Numbered from the stretch's first letter, positions 17,463 to 27,314 are shown. The stretch is 64,000 bases of DNA from Limisphaerales bacterium (GCA_009773355.1 WRPG01000014.1:1-64000); one strand, 5' to 3'. Notes: generated by a model from the letters alone, not told the origin. Program-made: numbers and translations.

Positions 17463-18755
17463 CTAGATGGCCACATCCTTCTCCGCAAAGGCCTCAATGG
17501 CTGCGAGCAGGTCCACGGTGAAGCGCGCGGCTGCGCCTCCATCAATGACGCGATGGTCGTAGCTGATGGCGATGGGGAGCATCATGCGCTGGACGATTTG
17601 CTTCTCGCGCACGACGGCTTTCAGCACGCCCTTGCCGAGGCCGAGGATGGCGACTTCCGGCTTGTTCACGATGGGTGTGAAGTGCGCGCCGCCGATGCCG
17701 CCTTGGTTCGAGATGGTGAAGGTGCCGCCCTTGAGTTCGTCGCCGGAGACCTTGCGGTCGCGGGCTTTCTTCGCGAACTCCTCGATGTCCTTGGACAGCT
17801 CCAGCAGGCTCTTCTTGTCCGCGTCGCGGATGACGGGGACGATGAGGCCGGCGTCGGTGTCCACGGCGAGGCCGAGGTGGACGTATTCCTTGAGCACGAT
17901 TTCCTCGGCTACCTCATCGAGCGAGCTGTTGAAGATGGGATGCTTCTTGAGCGTGGCGGCAACGGCCTTGAGCGCGAAGGAAGTCAGCGTGAGCCGCGTG
18001 CCCTTGGCCTCGTAGGCGGGGGCGAACTTCTTGCGCAGCTCCAAGAGCGCGGTGATGTCGGCGTCGTCGAACTGCGTGACGTGCGGGATGGCGTTCCAGT
18101 TCTCGGTCATGCGGCGCGCGATGACTTTGCGCAGCATGGACATGGGCTTCTTCGAGACCTCACCCCACTTGGAGAAGTCCACGCGCTCGGCGGCGGGCTT
18201 CTCGGCCGCGGCGGTAGCGGCAGCGGCGGGCGCGGCCTTCGGAGCGGCGGCGAGGCGCTGCAAGTGGGCGATGTAAGCCCGCACGTCGGCCATCACGATG
18301 CGGCCACCGCGCTCGCTCGCGCGGACCTGCGTGAGGTCAATGCCCAGCTCGCGGGCCATCCTGCGAATGGAGGGCGAGGCGGTGGGCTCCACGCCGGGCT
18401 GAGCCGGAGGCAGGTCGGGGAGGGGAGCTTCGGCGGCGGCGGGCGGTGCGGCTGCTGGAGCGGGAGCGCGCTTGGCTGGAGCTGCCGGGGCAGGGGAGGC
18501 GGTGGGAGGCGGGGTTGCGCTGCCGGCCTCGTCGAGGGCCAGCAGGCGCTGGCCGACGCTGACCTTGTCGCCGATTTTGATAAAGAGTTGCGTGACCACA
18601 CCGGCTTCGGGGGCCGGGATGGTGGCGACGGCCTTTTCGCTTTCGAGTTCGAGGAGGCCTTGGCCAGCGGTGACGGTGTCGCCTGCTTTGACGAGCAGGT
18701 TGACGACGGTGCCGGTGTCGGCGCCTTCGCCGAGGTTGGGGAGTTTAACGTCCAT
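17463..18755 (-). CDS. aceF: dihydrolipoamide acetyltransferase (pyruvate dehydrogenase E2)
   Basis: 430 residues with three parts in order: one lipoyl domain (lipoyl-lysine K41 in ELESEKAV), an Ala/Pro linker, a peripheral subunit-binding domain (about 125-163, PSIRRMARELGIDLTQV) and the catalytic acyltransferase domain ending with the active-site ISYDHRVIDGG. It transfers acetyl groups to CoA in the PDH core. Only one lipoyl domain is present, against three in the E. coli enzyme. It follows the aceE gene on the same strand with a small unknown gene between them. Confidence 0.95.
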   Translation of the reverse strand: MDVKLPNLGEGADTGTVVNLLVKAGDTVTAGQGLLELESEKAVATIPAPEAGVVTQLFIKIGDKVSVGQRLLALDEAGSATPPPTASPAPAAPAKRAPAPAAAPPAAAEAPLPDLPPAQPGVEPTASPSIRRMARELGIDLTQVRASERGGRIVMADVRAYIAHLQRLAAAPKAAPAAAATAAAEKPAAERVDFSKWGEVSKKPMSMLRKVIARRMTENWNAIPHVTQFDDADITALLELRKKFAPAYEAKGTRLTLTSFALKAVAATLKKHPIFNSSLDEVAEEIVLKEYVHLGLAVDTDAGLIVPVIRDADKKSLLELSKDIEEFAKKARDRKVSGDELKGGTFTISNQGGIGGAHFTPIVNKPEVAILGLGKGVLKAVVREKQIVQRMMLPIAISYDHRVIDGGAAARFTVDLLAAIEAFAEKDVAI

Positions 18756-18766
18756 ACGGTGTTGCC

Positions 18767-19258
18767 TTAATTGCAGTGTCCAAAATCAAATTCTATCACG
18801 CTACCCAGAGGAGCCGTGCTGACCAACCCGAGAGCCTCGCGAAAATTGGGCGCGAGGAATGAGTAGCTTATGACGTGCTGCTCGCTTCCCAAGAGACCTA
18901 CCCAGCCAAGTGCTTTGCCGTGGACAATAGCCACCGTTTGCCCAAGTTCTGTCGTCAGGTTCTTCACTAGTTCCATGCGCCGCGACCCAGCAGGTTCAAC
19001 AGGATGCACCATCCCATAGGTGAATACACCCAGGGTGGAAATGAGACACAGATTCATGGCACCGTGGTCGTTTGCAATCTCGCAGATTCTGGTGATGGTT
19101 CTTACATCCTGCTCGGTCCCGCCAGTATTCGTCAGGACAAGGACGATCTCGATTGGCTTCTCTTCCGGTGCGGGGAACTGGCAGTCTGCTGACAAAAGCT
19201 CTCTGACGACCTTTTCTACAGGGCCTTTTTCCTTCTTTTTGCGGCTACCCCAGAACAC
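18767..19258 (-). CDS. hypothetical protein between aceE and aceF
   Basis: About 163 residues, start uncertain; GTG at 19258 is the first plausible codon after the aceE stop (19273) and gives an N-terminus FWGSRKKKEKGP. The protein has a beta-alpha pattern (IEIVLVLTNTGGTEQDVRTITRICEIANDHG) but no motif I recognise and no membrane span. Position inside the PDH gene set, 11 bases from aceF, suggests co-transcription, but a role in the complex is only an inference. Its codon use is less GC-rich than that of the flanking genes. Confidence 0.5.
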   Translation of the reverse strand: MFWGSRKKKEKGPVEKVVRELLSADCQFPAPEEKPIEIVLVLTNTGGTEQDVRTITRICEIANDHGAMNLCLISTLGVFTYGMVHPVEPAGSRRMELVKNLTTELGQTVAIVHGKALGWVGLLGSEQHVISYSFLAPNFREALGLVSTAPLGSVIEFDFGHCN

Positions 19259-19272
19259 AAGTTTTATCAGGC

Positions 19273-21978
19273 TTAAAGGAGCACCGGCGCGAGTTTCTCC
19301 GGGTCCACGTTCAAATCCTTGATGGCCTGCGCGGCGACGGTGCGCTCTATGGCTCCCTTCTTCGCGAGTGCGTGCAAGGTGGCGATGACGGTCAGTTCCG
19401 CGTCCACCTCGAAGAAGCGGCGGAGACGCTCGCGGGTGTCGCTGCGGCCGAAGCCATCCGTGCCGAGCGTGGTGAGACCGCCGGGCACCCACGGCGCAAT
19501 TTGGTCCGGCACAATCTTCATGTTGTCGGACACGGCGACGAAGACGCCCTGTTCCTTCTCCAGCATCTCGGTGACGCGCGGCTTCTTCGCGGGTTCGGTG
19601 GGATGCAGCATGTTCCAACGCTCGCACCGGAGGGCGTCGTTGCGGAGGAGTTTGTAGTTCGTCGCGCTCCAGACATCGGCGGAGACGTTGTAGCGCTCGA
19701 GGATTTCCTGCGCGCGCGTGGCACTGTTGATGATGGGGCCGCTGCCGATGAGGTGGGCCTTGTGCGCTTTGCCCGTCGCACCGGGGCGGAACTTGTAGAG
19801 GCCGTCGAGGATGCCTTGCTCGACGCCGGGGGGCATCGCGGGCTGGGCGTAGTTGTCGTTGTAGAGACAGAGGTAGTAGAAGATTTCCTCGCCCTCCAGA
19901 TACATGCGGCGCAGGCCGTCCGCGATGATGACGGCGACTTCGTAGGCGAAGGCGGCGTCGTAAGCCATCAAGGTCGGAATGGTGCTCGCGAGCAGCAGGC
20001 TGTGGCCGTCCTGGTGTTGCAAGCCCTCGCCGTTGAGCGAAGTGCGGCCGCTGGTGGCACCGAGCAGGAAGCCCTTGGCCTTGATGTCGCCGGCGAGCCA
20101 GACTTGGTCGCCGATGCGCTGGAAGCCGAACATCGAGTAGTAGGTGTAGAAGGGAATCATGTTCACGCCGTGCGTGGCGTAAGCCGTGCCCGCCGCGATG
20201 AATGAAGCCATCGAGCCGGCCTCGGTGATGCCTTCCTCGAGAATCTGTCCGTCCTTGGTCTCGTGATAGTAGAGGAGGGATTTCTTGTCCACCGGCTCGT
20301 AGAGCTGGCCCTTGTGCGCGTAGATGCCGACCTCGCGGAAGAGCGCGTCCATGCCGAACGTGCGCGCTTCGTCGGGGATGATGGGGACGATGTTGCGGCC
20401 GATGGCGGGGTTCTTCAGCAGGCCGCGCAGCAGACCGACGAAGGCCATCGTGGTCGAGGCCGCCGCCTTGCCGGAGCCTTTGAACGAGTCGGCGAAGAAC
20501 TCGAGCTTGGGCACGTTGAGCGGCGGGGCGTTGACGATGCGCTTGGGGAGGAAGCCGCCGAGTTTCTTGCGGCGCTCGAGCAGATACTTCGTCTCCGCGC
20601 TGTCGGGCGCGGGCCGGTAGAAGGGCATCTCGGCAATCTCGTCGTCGCCGATGGGAACGTTGAAGCGCGCGCGGAACTCGCGCAGCTCCTTCTCGTTCAT
20701 CTTCTTTTGGTTGTGGGAAATGTTGCGGCCCTCGCCCGCCTCGCCGAGGCCGTAGCCCTTGATGGTCTTCGCGAGAATGACCGTGGGCGAGCCCTTGTGC
20801 TCCACCGCAGCCTTGTAGGCGGCATAAACTTTCCGCGTGTCGTGGCCGCCGCGCATGAGCTTGCGAAGCTGCTCGTCCGTGAGGTGGTTCACGATGGGGA
20901 GCAGCTCGGGATACTTGCCGAAGAAATGCTTCCGGATGTAGCTGCCCGGCTCGACGGTGTATTTCTGGAAGTCACCGTCCACGGCCTCCTCCATGCGCTT
21001 GAGCAGCAGGCCTGTGGTGTCGCGCGCGAGCAGGTCGTCCCAATCGCTGCCCCAGATGACCTTGATGACATTCCAGCCGGCGCCGCGGAAGAGGGCTTCC
21101 AGCTCTTGGATGATTTTGCTGTTGCCGCGCACCGGGCCGTCAAGGCGCTGGAGGTTGCAATTGATGACCCAGACGAGGTTGTCGAGGTTCTCGCGGGAAC
21201 CGAGGGTGATGGAGCCGAGGGACTCCGGTTCATCGCTCTCGCCGTCACCGACAAAGCACCAGACCTTCGACTCCTCGCCCTTGATGAAGCCGCGCGCCTT
21301 GAGGTAGCGATTGAACCGCGCCTGATAGATGGAACCGATGGGGCCGAGGCCCATCGAGACGGTCGGAAACTGCCAGAACTCCGGCATCAGATACGGATGC
21401 GGATACGACGAGAGGCCACCGCCCTCCGCGAGTTCTTGGCGGAAGTTGTCGAGCTGCTTCTCGTCCAGCCGTCGCTCCAGAAACGCCCGCGCGTAAACGC
21501 CCGGCGACGCGTGGCCTTGGAAGTAAACGAGGTCGCCGCTGAAGTCGTCCGTGCGACCACGAAAGAAGTTGTTGAACGCCACGTCATACAGCGTCGCGCT
21601 CGACGCGAACGACGAGATGTGCCCGCCGACATTCGTGTGCGAGTTGGCGCGGACGACCATGGCCATCGCGTTCCAGCGGATGAGGTTCTTGATTTTGACC
21701 TCCATCTGCCAGTCGCCGGGATACGCCGGTTGGTCCTCGACCGAGATGGTGTTGACGTAAGGCGTCTGGACCGTGTGCGGCACTTCGAGCCCCGCTTCGC
21801 GCAGGCGCGCGACAATCTTCTCCAAGAACAGCGTCGCCGACTCCGGCTCCTGCGAACTCAGCGTGTGCGCGAGGAAGTCCTCGAGCGCATCAAACACGCG
21901 GCGCGCTTCCACGCGGGCGAGCAGGCGGGAGTTGTCCGGTCGGGCACTGGCGGGCGCTGATGATTTGTGACGTTGCAT
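19273..21978 (-). CDS. aceE: pyruvate dehydrogenase E1, homodimeric type
   Basis: Thiamine-diphosphate enzyme that decarboxylates pyruvate and acetylates the lipoyl domain of E2. 901 residues, the length of the single-chain (alpha2) AceE rather than the split alpha/beta type. The TPP/Mg motif is the GDGE...NCNLQ segment near 250-275 (GDGESDEPESLGS), and DEARTFGMDALFREVGIY is the family pyrimidine-side segment. It heads the PDH gene set aceE - unknown - aceF - lpdA. The N-terminal extension before NSRLLARVEARR is short and variable. Confidence 0.96.
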   Translation of the reverse strand: MQRHKSSAPASARPDNSRLLARVEARRVFDALEDFLAHTLSSQEPESATLFLEKIVARLREAGLEVPHTVQTPYVNTISVEDQPAYPGDWQMEVKIKNLIRWNAMAMVVRANSHTNVGGHISSFASSATLYDVAFNNFFRGRTDDFSGDLVYFQGHASPGVYARAFLERRLDEKQLDNFRQELAEGGGLSSYPHPYLMPEFWQFPTVSMGLGPIGSIYQARFNRYLKARGFIKGEESKVWCFVGDGESDEPESLGSITLGSRENLDNLVWVINCNLQRLDGPVRGNSKIIQELEALFRGAGWNVIKVIWGSDWDDLLARDTTGLLLKRMEEAVDGDFQKYTVEPGSYIRKHFFGKYPELLPIVNHLTDEQLRKLMRGGHDTRKVYAAYKAAVEHKGSPTVILAKTIKGYGLGEAGEGRNISHNQKKMNEKELREFRARFNVPIGDDEIAEMPFYRPAPDSAETKYLLERRKKLGGFLPKRIVNAPPLNVPKLEFFADSFKGSGKAAASTTMAFVGLLRGLLKNPAIGRNIVPIIPDEARTFGMDALFREVGIYAHKGQLYEPVDKKSLLYYHETKDGQILEEGITEAGSMASFIAAGTAYATHGVNMIPFYTYYSMFGFQRIGDQVWLAGDIKAKGFLLGATSGRTSLNGEGLQHQDGHSLLLASTIPTLMAYDAAFAYEVAVIIADGLRRMYLEGEEIFYYLCLYNDNYAQPAMPPGVEQGILDGLYKFRPGATGKAHKAHLIGSGPIINSATRAQEILERYNVSADVWSATNYKLLRNDALRCERWNMLHPTEPAKKPRVTEMLEKEQGVFVAVSDNMKIVPDQIAPWVPGGLTTLGTDGFGRSDTRERLRRFFEVDAELTVIATLHALAKKGAIERTVAAQAIKDLNVDPEKLAPVLL

Positions 21979-22229
21979 TCGCAGTCAGTCGTTGGCGGCA
22001 CACAGGCGGGCGCGAGAATAAGGCGGGAGATTCATTTCGCCGAAAACGAACAGGCGGCCGTCCCCGGCCGCCCGTGCATCCCAGCCTGTGTCCGGAGGAG
22101 AGGGTGGCGGATTTGCTTCTCTCGTCCGGGGTCATCTTACGATGCCCCACGCCTCGCACAACCAAATATCTTGGCTTGCGAACCGCCTTTGCGCTCGACT
22201 CCCGCTGGCCGCCTCTCAACCATCCGCGC

Positions 22230-23450
22230 ATGAATTTCGTCACCCACCTGGAGTGCGCCAATTGCGTCACGCGCTACGACGCGGACAAGGTGCATAACCT
22301 TTGTCCCGCCTGCCAGAAGCCGCTGTGGGTCAAATACGATCTCGACGCGCTCAAGAAGAAGTTTCCCAAGAAGGCGCTTTTCGGACGGCCACCGACCATC
22401 TGGCGCTACCTCGAAATGCTCCCGGTGCGCGACGCGGAGAAGATCGTTTCGCTGACGGAGACGATCACGCCGATTCTCGAAACCAAGCGGCTGGCGGCGC
22501 ATTTTGGCGTGAAACACCTCTTCGTGAAAGACGAGAGCCGCCTGCCGACGGGGAGCTTCAAGGCGCGCGGCATGGCGATGGCCATCACGATGGCGAACGA
22601 ATTCGGCACTAGGCGCGTCGCGTGTCCCACCGCCGGCAACGCGGGCGGCGCGATGGCCGCCTACGCTGCGCGCGCGGGCATGGAGGCGTATGTGTTCATG
22701 CCGGAGGACACGCCGGTCATCAACCAGAAGGAGTGTTTCCTCGCCGGCGCGAAGACCTTCCTCGTCAACGGCCTCATCACCGACTGCGGGCGCATCGTGG
22801 GCGAGGGCAAGGCGAAGAAGGGCTGGTTCGATGTCTCCACGCTCAAGGAGCCGTATCGCATCGAGGGCAAGAAGACGATGGGCCTCGAACTCGCCGAGCA
22901 GTTCGACTGGGTGCTGCCCGACGTGATCCTCTACCCGACCGGCGGCGGCACGGGCCTCATCGGCATGTGGAAGGCATTTGCTGAACTTGAGGCGATGGGC
23001 TGGCTCAAGTCGGCGAAGAAGCCGAGAATGATTTCCTGCCAGAGCACGGGCTGCGCGCCCATCGCGGAGGCGTTCAAGAAAGGCGACCGCTTCGCTAAGA
23101 AGTTCGAGAACGCTGCGACCATCGCCAGCGGTATCCGCGTGCCGGCGGCGGTGGGCGACTTCATGATTCTCGACGCCGTGCGCGCCAGCGGCGGCGTGGC
23201 GCTGGCGACGCCCGAGGCGGACATTCCCAAGTGGATGCAGCTCGCGTCGTCGCGGGAGGGCATCGCGCTGTGCCCGGAGACGGCCGTCTGTCTCGGCGCG
23301 CTCGAAGTGCTGCTCAAGGAAGGCAAGATCAAGCCGACCGAGCGCATCGTGGTGTTCAACACGGGCGCGGCGCAGAAATATCCCGAGGCCGTGCGTGAGC
23401 AGTTGCCGCGCGTGGACTGCACGAAGCCGATTGAGTGGGAGAAGATTTAG
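22230..23450 (+). CDS. thrC: threonine synthase
   Basis: PLP enzyme that converts O-phosphohomoserine to threonine. 406 residues; N-terminal zinc-ribbon cysteines C9/C12 and C25/C28, cofactor lysine K111 in LPTGSFKARG, and the phosphate-binding loop YPTGGGTGLIGMWKA. These mark the thermophile/plant-like threonine synthase group with a zinc-finger N-terminus. ATG at 22230 gives the zinc ribbon directly at the N-terminus; the longer upstream reading is not protein-like. The divergent gene upstream is aceE. Confidence 0.93.
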   Translation: MNFVTHLECANCVTRYDADKVHNLCPACQKPLWVKYDLDALKKKFPKKALFGRPPTIWRYLEMLPVRDAEKIVSLTETITPILETKRLAAHFGVKHLFVKDESRLPTGSFKARGMAMAITMANEFGTRRVACPTAGNAGGAMAAYAARAGMEAYVFMPEDTPVINQKECFLAGAKTFLVNGLITDCGRIVGEGKAKKGWFDVSTLKEPYRIEGKKTMGLELAEQFDWVLPDVILYPTGGGTGLIGMWKAFAELEAMGWLKSAKKPRMISCQSTGCAPIAEAFKKGDRFAKKFENAATIASGIRVPAAVGDFMILDAVRASGGVALATPEADIPKWMQLASSREGIALCPETAVCLGALEVLLKEGKIKPTERIVVFNTGAAQKYPEAVREQLPRVDCTKPIEWEKI

Positions 23451-23521
23451 GGGCGCGGCGTTCACGCCGCTTCAACGTGCTAATCCCAAGTCGTATCGAA
23501 GCGGCCTGAAGGCCGCGCTCC
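23451..23521. repeat. GC-rich palindromic repeat between thrC and serA-like gene
   Basis: Inverted repeat with arms 23451-23473 and 23498-23521 (GCGGCSTTCASGCCGCTTC type), starting directly at the thrC stop codon. One of the intergenic palindrome families of this genome; may also act as a transcript-end hairpin. Confidence 0.75.
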
Positions 23522-23531
23522 ACCAAACCGT

Positions 23532-24494
23532 ATGGACATCCTCATCACTGAAGACCTGCAAGCGCCGGCCATTGACGCGCTGGCCGCGAAGTTCTCCGTC
23601 GTGCGCGAGCCGGCGCTGTGGAAAGACACGGAGAAGCTGAAGGCGGCGCTCGCCGAAGCGCGCACCGTCATGGTGCGGAACCAGACGCAGCTCACGGCGG
23701 ACGTGCTTGCCGCCGCGCCGAAGCTCATCGGCATCGGGCGGGTCGGCGTGGGGCTGGACAACATTGACCTGAAGACGGCGACGGAGCGCGGCATCACCGT
23801 CATCGCGCCGTTGGATGCGAACGCGGTCAGCGTGGCGGAACTCACTCTGGGCCTGCTGCTCGCGCTGGCGCGGAAGATTCCGCAGGCCGACCGCTCGACG
23901 AAGGCCGGCGGCTGGGACCGGCGTGGTTGCACGGGCATCGAACTGGCGGGCAAGACGCTGGCGATCTGCGGCTTCGGTCGCATCGGCAAGCTAGTGGCGA
24001 AGCGCGCGGCGGCGTTCGGAATGCGGCTCGTGGTGTCCGATCCGTTCGTGAAGCCGGGTGATGTCACATTGGCAGAAACCGCCGCGACGCTTTGCACAAC
24101 GCTGGAGGACGCATTGGCGCAAGCCGACTTTGTGACCACGCACTCACCGCTCACACCGGAGACGAAGCACATGTTCAATGCGCAGACTTTCGCCGTGATG
24201 AAGCCCGGCGCGTTCTTCGTGAACACCTCGCGCGGCGGCGTGGTGGATGAGGCGGCATTGCTCGCGGCGTTGCAGAGCGGACACCTCGCCGGTGCCGCGT
24301 TGGACGTGCGCGAGGTGGAGCCACCGAAGGAACGCAGCGCCTTCGAGACCATGGAGAACGTCATCCTGCTGCCGCACGTCGGCTCATTCACACACGAGGC
24401 GCAGACGCGGACGTTTGAAGCAGTCTGCACGGACTTGGAGAGGCTGCTGCGCGGAGAACCGGCACTGAATATGGTGAACATTCCCCGACTGTGA
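23532..24494 (+). CDS. D-3-phosphoglycerate dehydrogenase-like 2-hydroxyacid dehydrogenase
   Basis: 320 residues, NAD-dependent D-2-hydroxyacid dehydrogenase fold without C-terminal ACT domain. Signatures are VGVGLDNIDL, the Rossmann loop GFGRIGKLVAKRAAAFG, the catalytic Arg/Glu region SRGGVVDEAAL and the C-terminal catalytic LLPHVGSFT. It most resembles the short form of phosphoglycerate dehydrogenase (first step of serine synthesis), but other 2-ketoacid reductases share these motifs. Placement directly after thrC fits an amino acid biosynthesis role. Confidence 0.85.
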   Translation: MDILITEDLQAPAIDALAAKFSVVREPALWKDTEKLKAALAEARTVMVRNQTQLTADVLAAAPKLIGIGRVGVGLDNIDLKTATERGITVIAPLDANAVSVAELTLGLLLALARKIPQADRSTKAGGWDRRGCTGIELAGKTLAICGFGRIGKLVAKRAAAFGMRLVVSDPFVKPGDVTLAETAATLCTTLEDALAQADFVTTHSPLTPETKHMFNAQTFAVMKPGAFFVNTSRGGVVDEAALLAALQSGHLAGAALDVREVEPPKERSAFETMENVILLPHVGSFTHEAQTRTFEAVCTDLERLLRGEPALNMVNIPRL

Positions 24495-24509
24495 CGATGA
24501 CTGTTTTCA

Positions 24510-24896
24510 GTGGATACTGGTGGCAGCTTAACTGAGGGCGGGCTAAACTCGCTGGCACATTCCTTGAGCATCCGGTCTATACTCACCCAACTAATAGCTT
24601 GGACTGCCTTCTTCTATCTCATTCTCAGCCTCTCCGGCGCAGCAGAGAGACGAGCGGCAGTTGCTGCTGGCTCGGAGCACTCCGTCGAATTCGCGCATTG
24701 GGCTCAAACCATCGAAGCTTTCTGGAAGTCAAAGGCCGAGAAAGACCCCGTGGAAGCCAAGCGCATCGGAGGCGAGATAATGATGGCCAGACGAATGGTG
24801 CGCGCTGGCTGTGCAGTCGTCTTGGCCAGCATGACCGTATGGCTCGCGATGAGGAGAACAGGCCGGACGAACTTGGATGAAAAGAAGTTGGGGTAG
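24510..24896 (+). CDS. hypothetical small membrane protein
   Basis: Up to 128 residues from a GTG at 24510; a TTG at 24564 is an alternative start. Two hydrophobic segments (SILTQLIAWTAFFYLILSLSG and MVRAGCAVVLASMTVWLAM) flank a charged region of about 45 residues. No family recognised. It sits 15 bases after the dehydrogenase gene, and its base composition is less GC-rich than that of the surrounding genes. Confidence 0.5.
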   Translation: MDTGGSLTEGGLNSLAHSLSIRSILTQLIAWTAFFYLILSLSGAAERRAAVAAGSEHSVEFAHWAQTIEAFWKSKAEKDPVEAKRIGGEIMMARRMVRAGCAVVLASMTVWLAMRRTGRTNLDEKKLG

Positions 24897-24971
24897 GAGG
24901 ACTCATGTTTCGCCCCGAGTCCGGTGGCTGTCTCACTCCCGCTTCCGAAACGCTCGCCCTACCCAATTTGA

Positions 24972-25886
24972 CTACTTCTCGCTGAAGAGCGCCTCGGCGA
25001 ATTGCTTCGCGTCGAAGGGCTGGAGGTCGTCGGGCTGCTCGCCGACGCCGATGAACTTGATGGGCAGGCCCAGCTCTTTCTGAATCGCCACGACCATCCC
25101 GCCCTTGCTGGTGCCGTCGAGCTTGGTGATGACGAGGCCGGTGAGGGTGACGGCCTTGTGAAACTCGCGCGCCTGCTGGAGCGCGTTCATGCCGGTCGTG
25201 GCGTCTAGGACGAGGAGGACTTCGTGCGGCGCGTCGGGGAGCTGCTTGCCCATCACGCGATGCACCTTCTGCAATTCCTTCATCAGGTTGCTCTTGGTGT
25301 GGAGGCGGCCGGCGGTGTCCACCAGCAGGTAATTCGCGCCGCGTGATTTCGCAGCGGAGATGGCATCGTGCGCGACGGCGGCGGGATCGGCGTGGTAAGC
25401 CCCGGCGACGACCTCGACCTTGAGGCGTGTGCCCCAGAGCTTGAGCTGCTCGATGGCGGCGGCGCGGAAGGTGTCGCAGGCGGCGAGGACGACGGACTTG
25501 CCCTGCGATTGCAGCAAGTGCGCGAGTTTCGCGGAGGTGGTGGTCTTGCCTGTGCCGTTGACGCCGACAATGGAGACGACGGTCAAGCCGTCTGGCTGGC
25601 GGCGGAGCGCGGCGTTGGTGGAGGACAGGCTGCGTTCAACTTCTGCCGTCGCGATGGCGAAGACATCGAGGCCGCCGCTGCCCTGCGACTCGTAGGCCTG
25701 CTTCACGGCGGACAAAATCTGCTGCGTCATCGCCATGCCAAGGTCGGCGGCGAGGAGGGCGTGTTCGAGCTGCTCCAGCGTCTGGCCGGTCAGCTTGGGC
25801 GAGCCGGTGACGATACGCTTGATCTCGTGGCCCAGCTTGGCGGCGGTCTTGTGCAGGCCTTCCTTGATTTTGGAAAACAATCCCAT
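24972..25886 (-). CDS. ftsY: signal recognition particle receptor FtsY
   Basis: SRP-receptor GTPase that docks ribosome-SRP complexes at the Sec translocon. 304 residues, with an NG domain and almost no acidic A domain. The G motifs are visible: GVNGTGKTTTSAKLA at 108-122, DTFRAAA, DTAGRLHTK and TKLDGTSKGG. The P-loop reads GTGKTTTSAK where most FtsY have GVGKTTTIGK, a mild variant. The N-terminal helix MGLFSKIKEGLHKTAAKLG is the usual lipid-binding amphipathic element. Confidence 0.95.
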   Translation of the reverse strand: MGLFSKIKEGLHKTAAKLGHEIKRIVTGSPKLTGQTLEQLEHALLAADLGMAMTQQILSAVKQAYESQGSGGLDVFAIATAEVERSLSSTNAALRRQPDGLTVVSIVGVNGTGKTTTSAKLAHLLQSQGKSVVLAACDTFRAAAIEQLKLWGTRLKVEVVAGAYHADPAAVAHDAISAAKSRGANYLLVDTAGRLHTKSNLMKELQKVHRVMGKQLPDAPHEVLLVLDATTGMNALQQAREFHKAVTLTGLVITKLDGTSKGGMVVAIQKELGLPIKFIGVGEQPDDLQPFDAKQFAEALFSEK

Positions 25887-25948
25887 GGGTGCGTGGTGCG
25901 TGGTGCGTGCGGAAGTCGCGGACTTGGAGCGGCGGGGGAAGAATCAGT

Positions 25949-26791
25949 TCACGCTGCGGCCAGCGTCTTCTCCCTTATGGCGCGGGCGCGGGCTTCGAGC
26001 TGGCGGACGTGGATGACCGGCAGCTTGATGCCGCCCATGAGCGGCCGGCCTTTGTTCATGCCGTGGCAGTCGGAGCCGCCGGTGATGGCCAAGCCATAGT
26101 GCTCGGCCAGCAGCAGGTAGTGCTGGCTGGCGGCGGTGGAGTGGCGCGTGTGGAAGCATTCGATGCCGTCAATCCCGGCCTCGACCAGCGGCGGGATGAT
26201 GTCGTCGCTCTTGTTCAGCGCGGGATGCGCGATGACCGCAACGCCGCCGGCATGGTGGATCAGCTCGATGGCCTCGTAGGCGGAAATCTTGAACTTCGGC
26301 ACCCACGCGGGCCGGTGCTTCTTGAGGAAGCGCTCGAACGCCTCGTCCATTGAACCGCACAGCCCCGCCTGCACCAGCGCGCGGGCGACGTGCGGCCGGC
26401 CCGGCGACTCGCACTTGGCGATGGCGAAGACGGCCTCGGCCTGGAGCGGAATTCCCTGCGCCTGCAAACGCGCCGCCATCTCGTGGATGCGCTGCTGCCG
26501 GGCGCGCTGGAACTTCACCAAGTTGGAGAGAAAGTGCGCGTCGGTCGGGTCCAGAAAATAGCCGAGGATGTGCACTTCCACGCCATCCACCTCGCCGGTC
26601 AGCTCCGTGGCTTGCACGAACTCGATGCCCAGCCGCGCGCACTCGGCGGCCATCCGCGCGCAGCCGGCGACCGTGTCGTGGTCGGTCAGCGCCACGCAGG
26701 CGAGCTGGTGCCGGTGCGCCGCCTGCGCCATCTCTTCCGGGGAGAACGTCCCGTCCGAGAAGGTCGTGTGCATGTGAAGGTCGGCGAACAT
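25949..26791 (-). CDS. PHP-domain phosphoesterase (YciV/TrpH type)
   Basis: 280-residue metal-dependent phosphoesterase of the PHP superfamily; relatives hydrolyse 3',5'-nucleoside bisphosphates and trim 5' ends of RNA. The metal-binding signatures are DLHMHTTFSDG at 4-14, ALTDHDTV (about 35-42), GVAVIAHPAL and the C-terminal GGSDCHG. Its start lies 10 bases after the nusB stop, so nusB and this gene are probably one transcript. Confidence 0.85.
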   Translation of the reverse strand: MFADLHMHTTFSDGTFSPEEMAQAAHRHQLACVALTDHDTVAGCARMAAECARLGIEFVQATELTGEVDGVEVHILGYFLDPTDAHFLSNLVKFQRARQQRIHEMAARLQAQGIPLQAEAVFAIAKCESPGRPHVARALVQAGLCGSMDEAFERFLKKHRPAWVPKFKISAYEAIELIHHAGGVAVIAHPALNKSDDIIPPLVEAGIDGIECFHTRHSTAASQHYLLLAEHYGLAITGGSDCHGMNKGRPLMGGIKLPVIHVRQLEARARAIREKTLAAA

Positions 26792-26801
26792 GGCGGCGTG
26801 G

Positions 26802-27314
26802 TCAGGACTTGGTCACAGGGCCGCGCGCGGGGCGCATGAGTCCGCCGCGCACCTTGTCGAGGATGCCGTTGACGAACTTGCCGCTGTCGTCGGTGGAGAA
26901 TTTCTTCGCGATGTCCACCGCCTCGTTGATGCTGACCACGGGCGGGATGTCGTCGCGATGCAGCATCTCGAAGATGGCGAGGCGGAGGATGTTCCGGTCC
27001 ACGGCGGCCATGCGGGGGAGGTCCCAGTTTTTCGCGTGCTGGGTGATGACGGCGTCCACCTCGGCGCGGTGCTGGAGGGTGCCCTTGATGAGCGGGTCGG
27101 CAAAAAGGCGGAGCGCCGCCTCGGCGGTGGTGGGCGGGGGCAGTTCGATTTGCTCGCCCCAGGTCGCCTTGCCATCGGAGGCCTGGGCGAGCGCGGCGCG
27201 GCGTTGCGAGTCCCAAAACTGGTCGAGCGCCTCGTCGAGCTTGTCCGGGGCGTTCAAATCACATTGAAAGAGAAACTGGACGGCACGTTCCCGCGCCTCG
27301 CGTCGCATTCCCAT
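26802..27314 (-). CDS. nusB: transcription antitermination factor NusB
   Basis: 170 residues, all-helical NusB fold. It begins with [19 protein letters not shown], the family's RNA-binding arginine-rich start, and contains [23 protein letters not shown] and [26 protein letters not shown], the two most conserved segments. It supports rRNA antitermination. The middle (30-75) carries a longer loop than in E. coli NusB. It lies just left of the prophage attachment site. Confidence 0.93.
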   Translation of the reverse strand: MGMRREARERAVQFLFQCDLNAPDKLDEALDQFWDSQRRAALAQASDGKATWGEQIELPPPTTAEAALRLFADPLIKGTLQHRAEVDAVITQHAKNWDLPRMAAVDRNILRLAIFEMLHRDDIPPVVSINEAVDIAKKFSTDDSGKFVNGILDKVRGGLMRPARGPVTKS

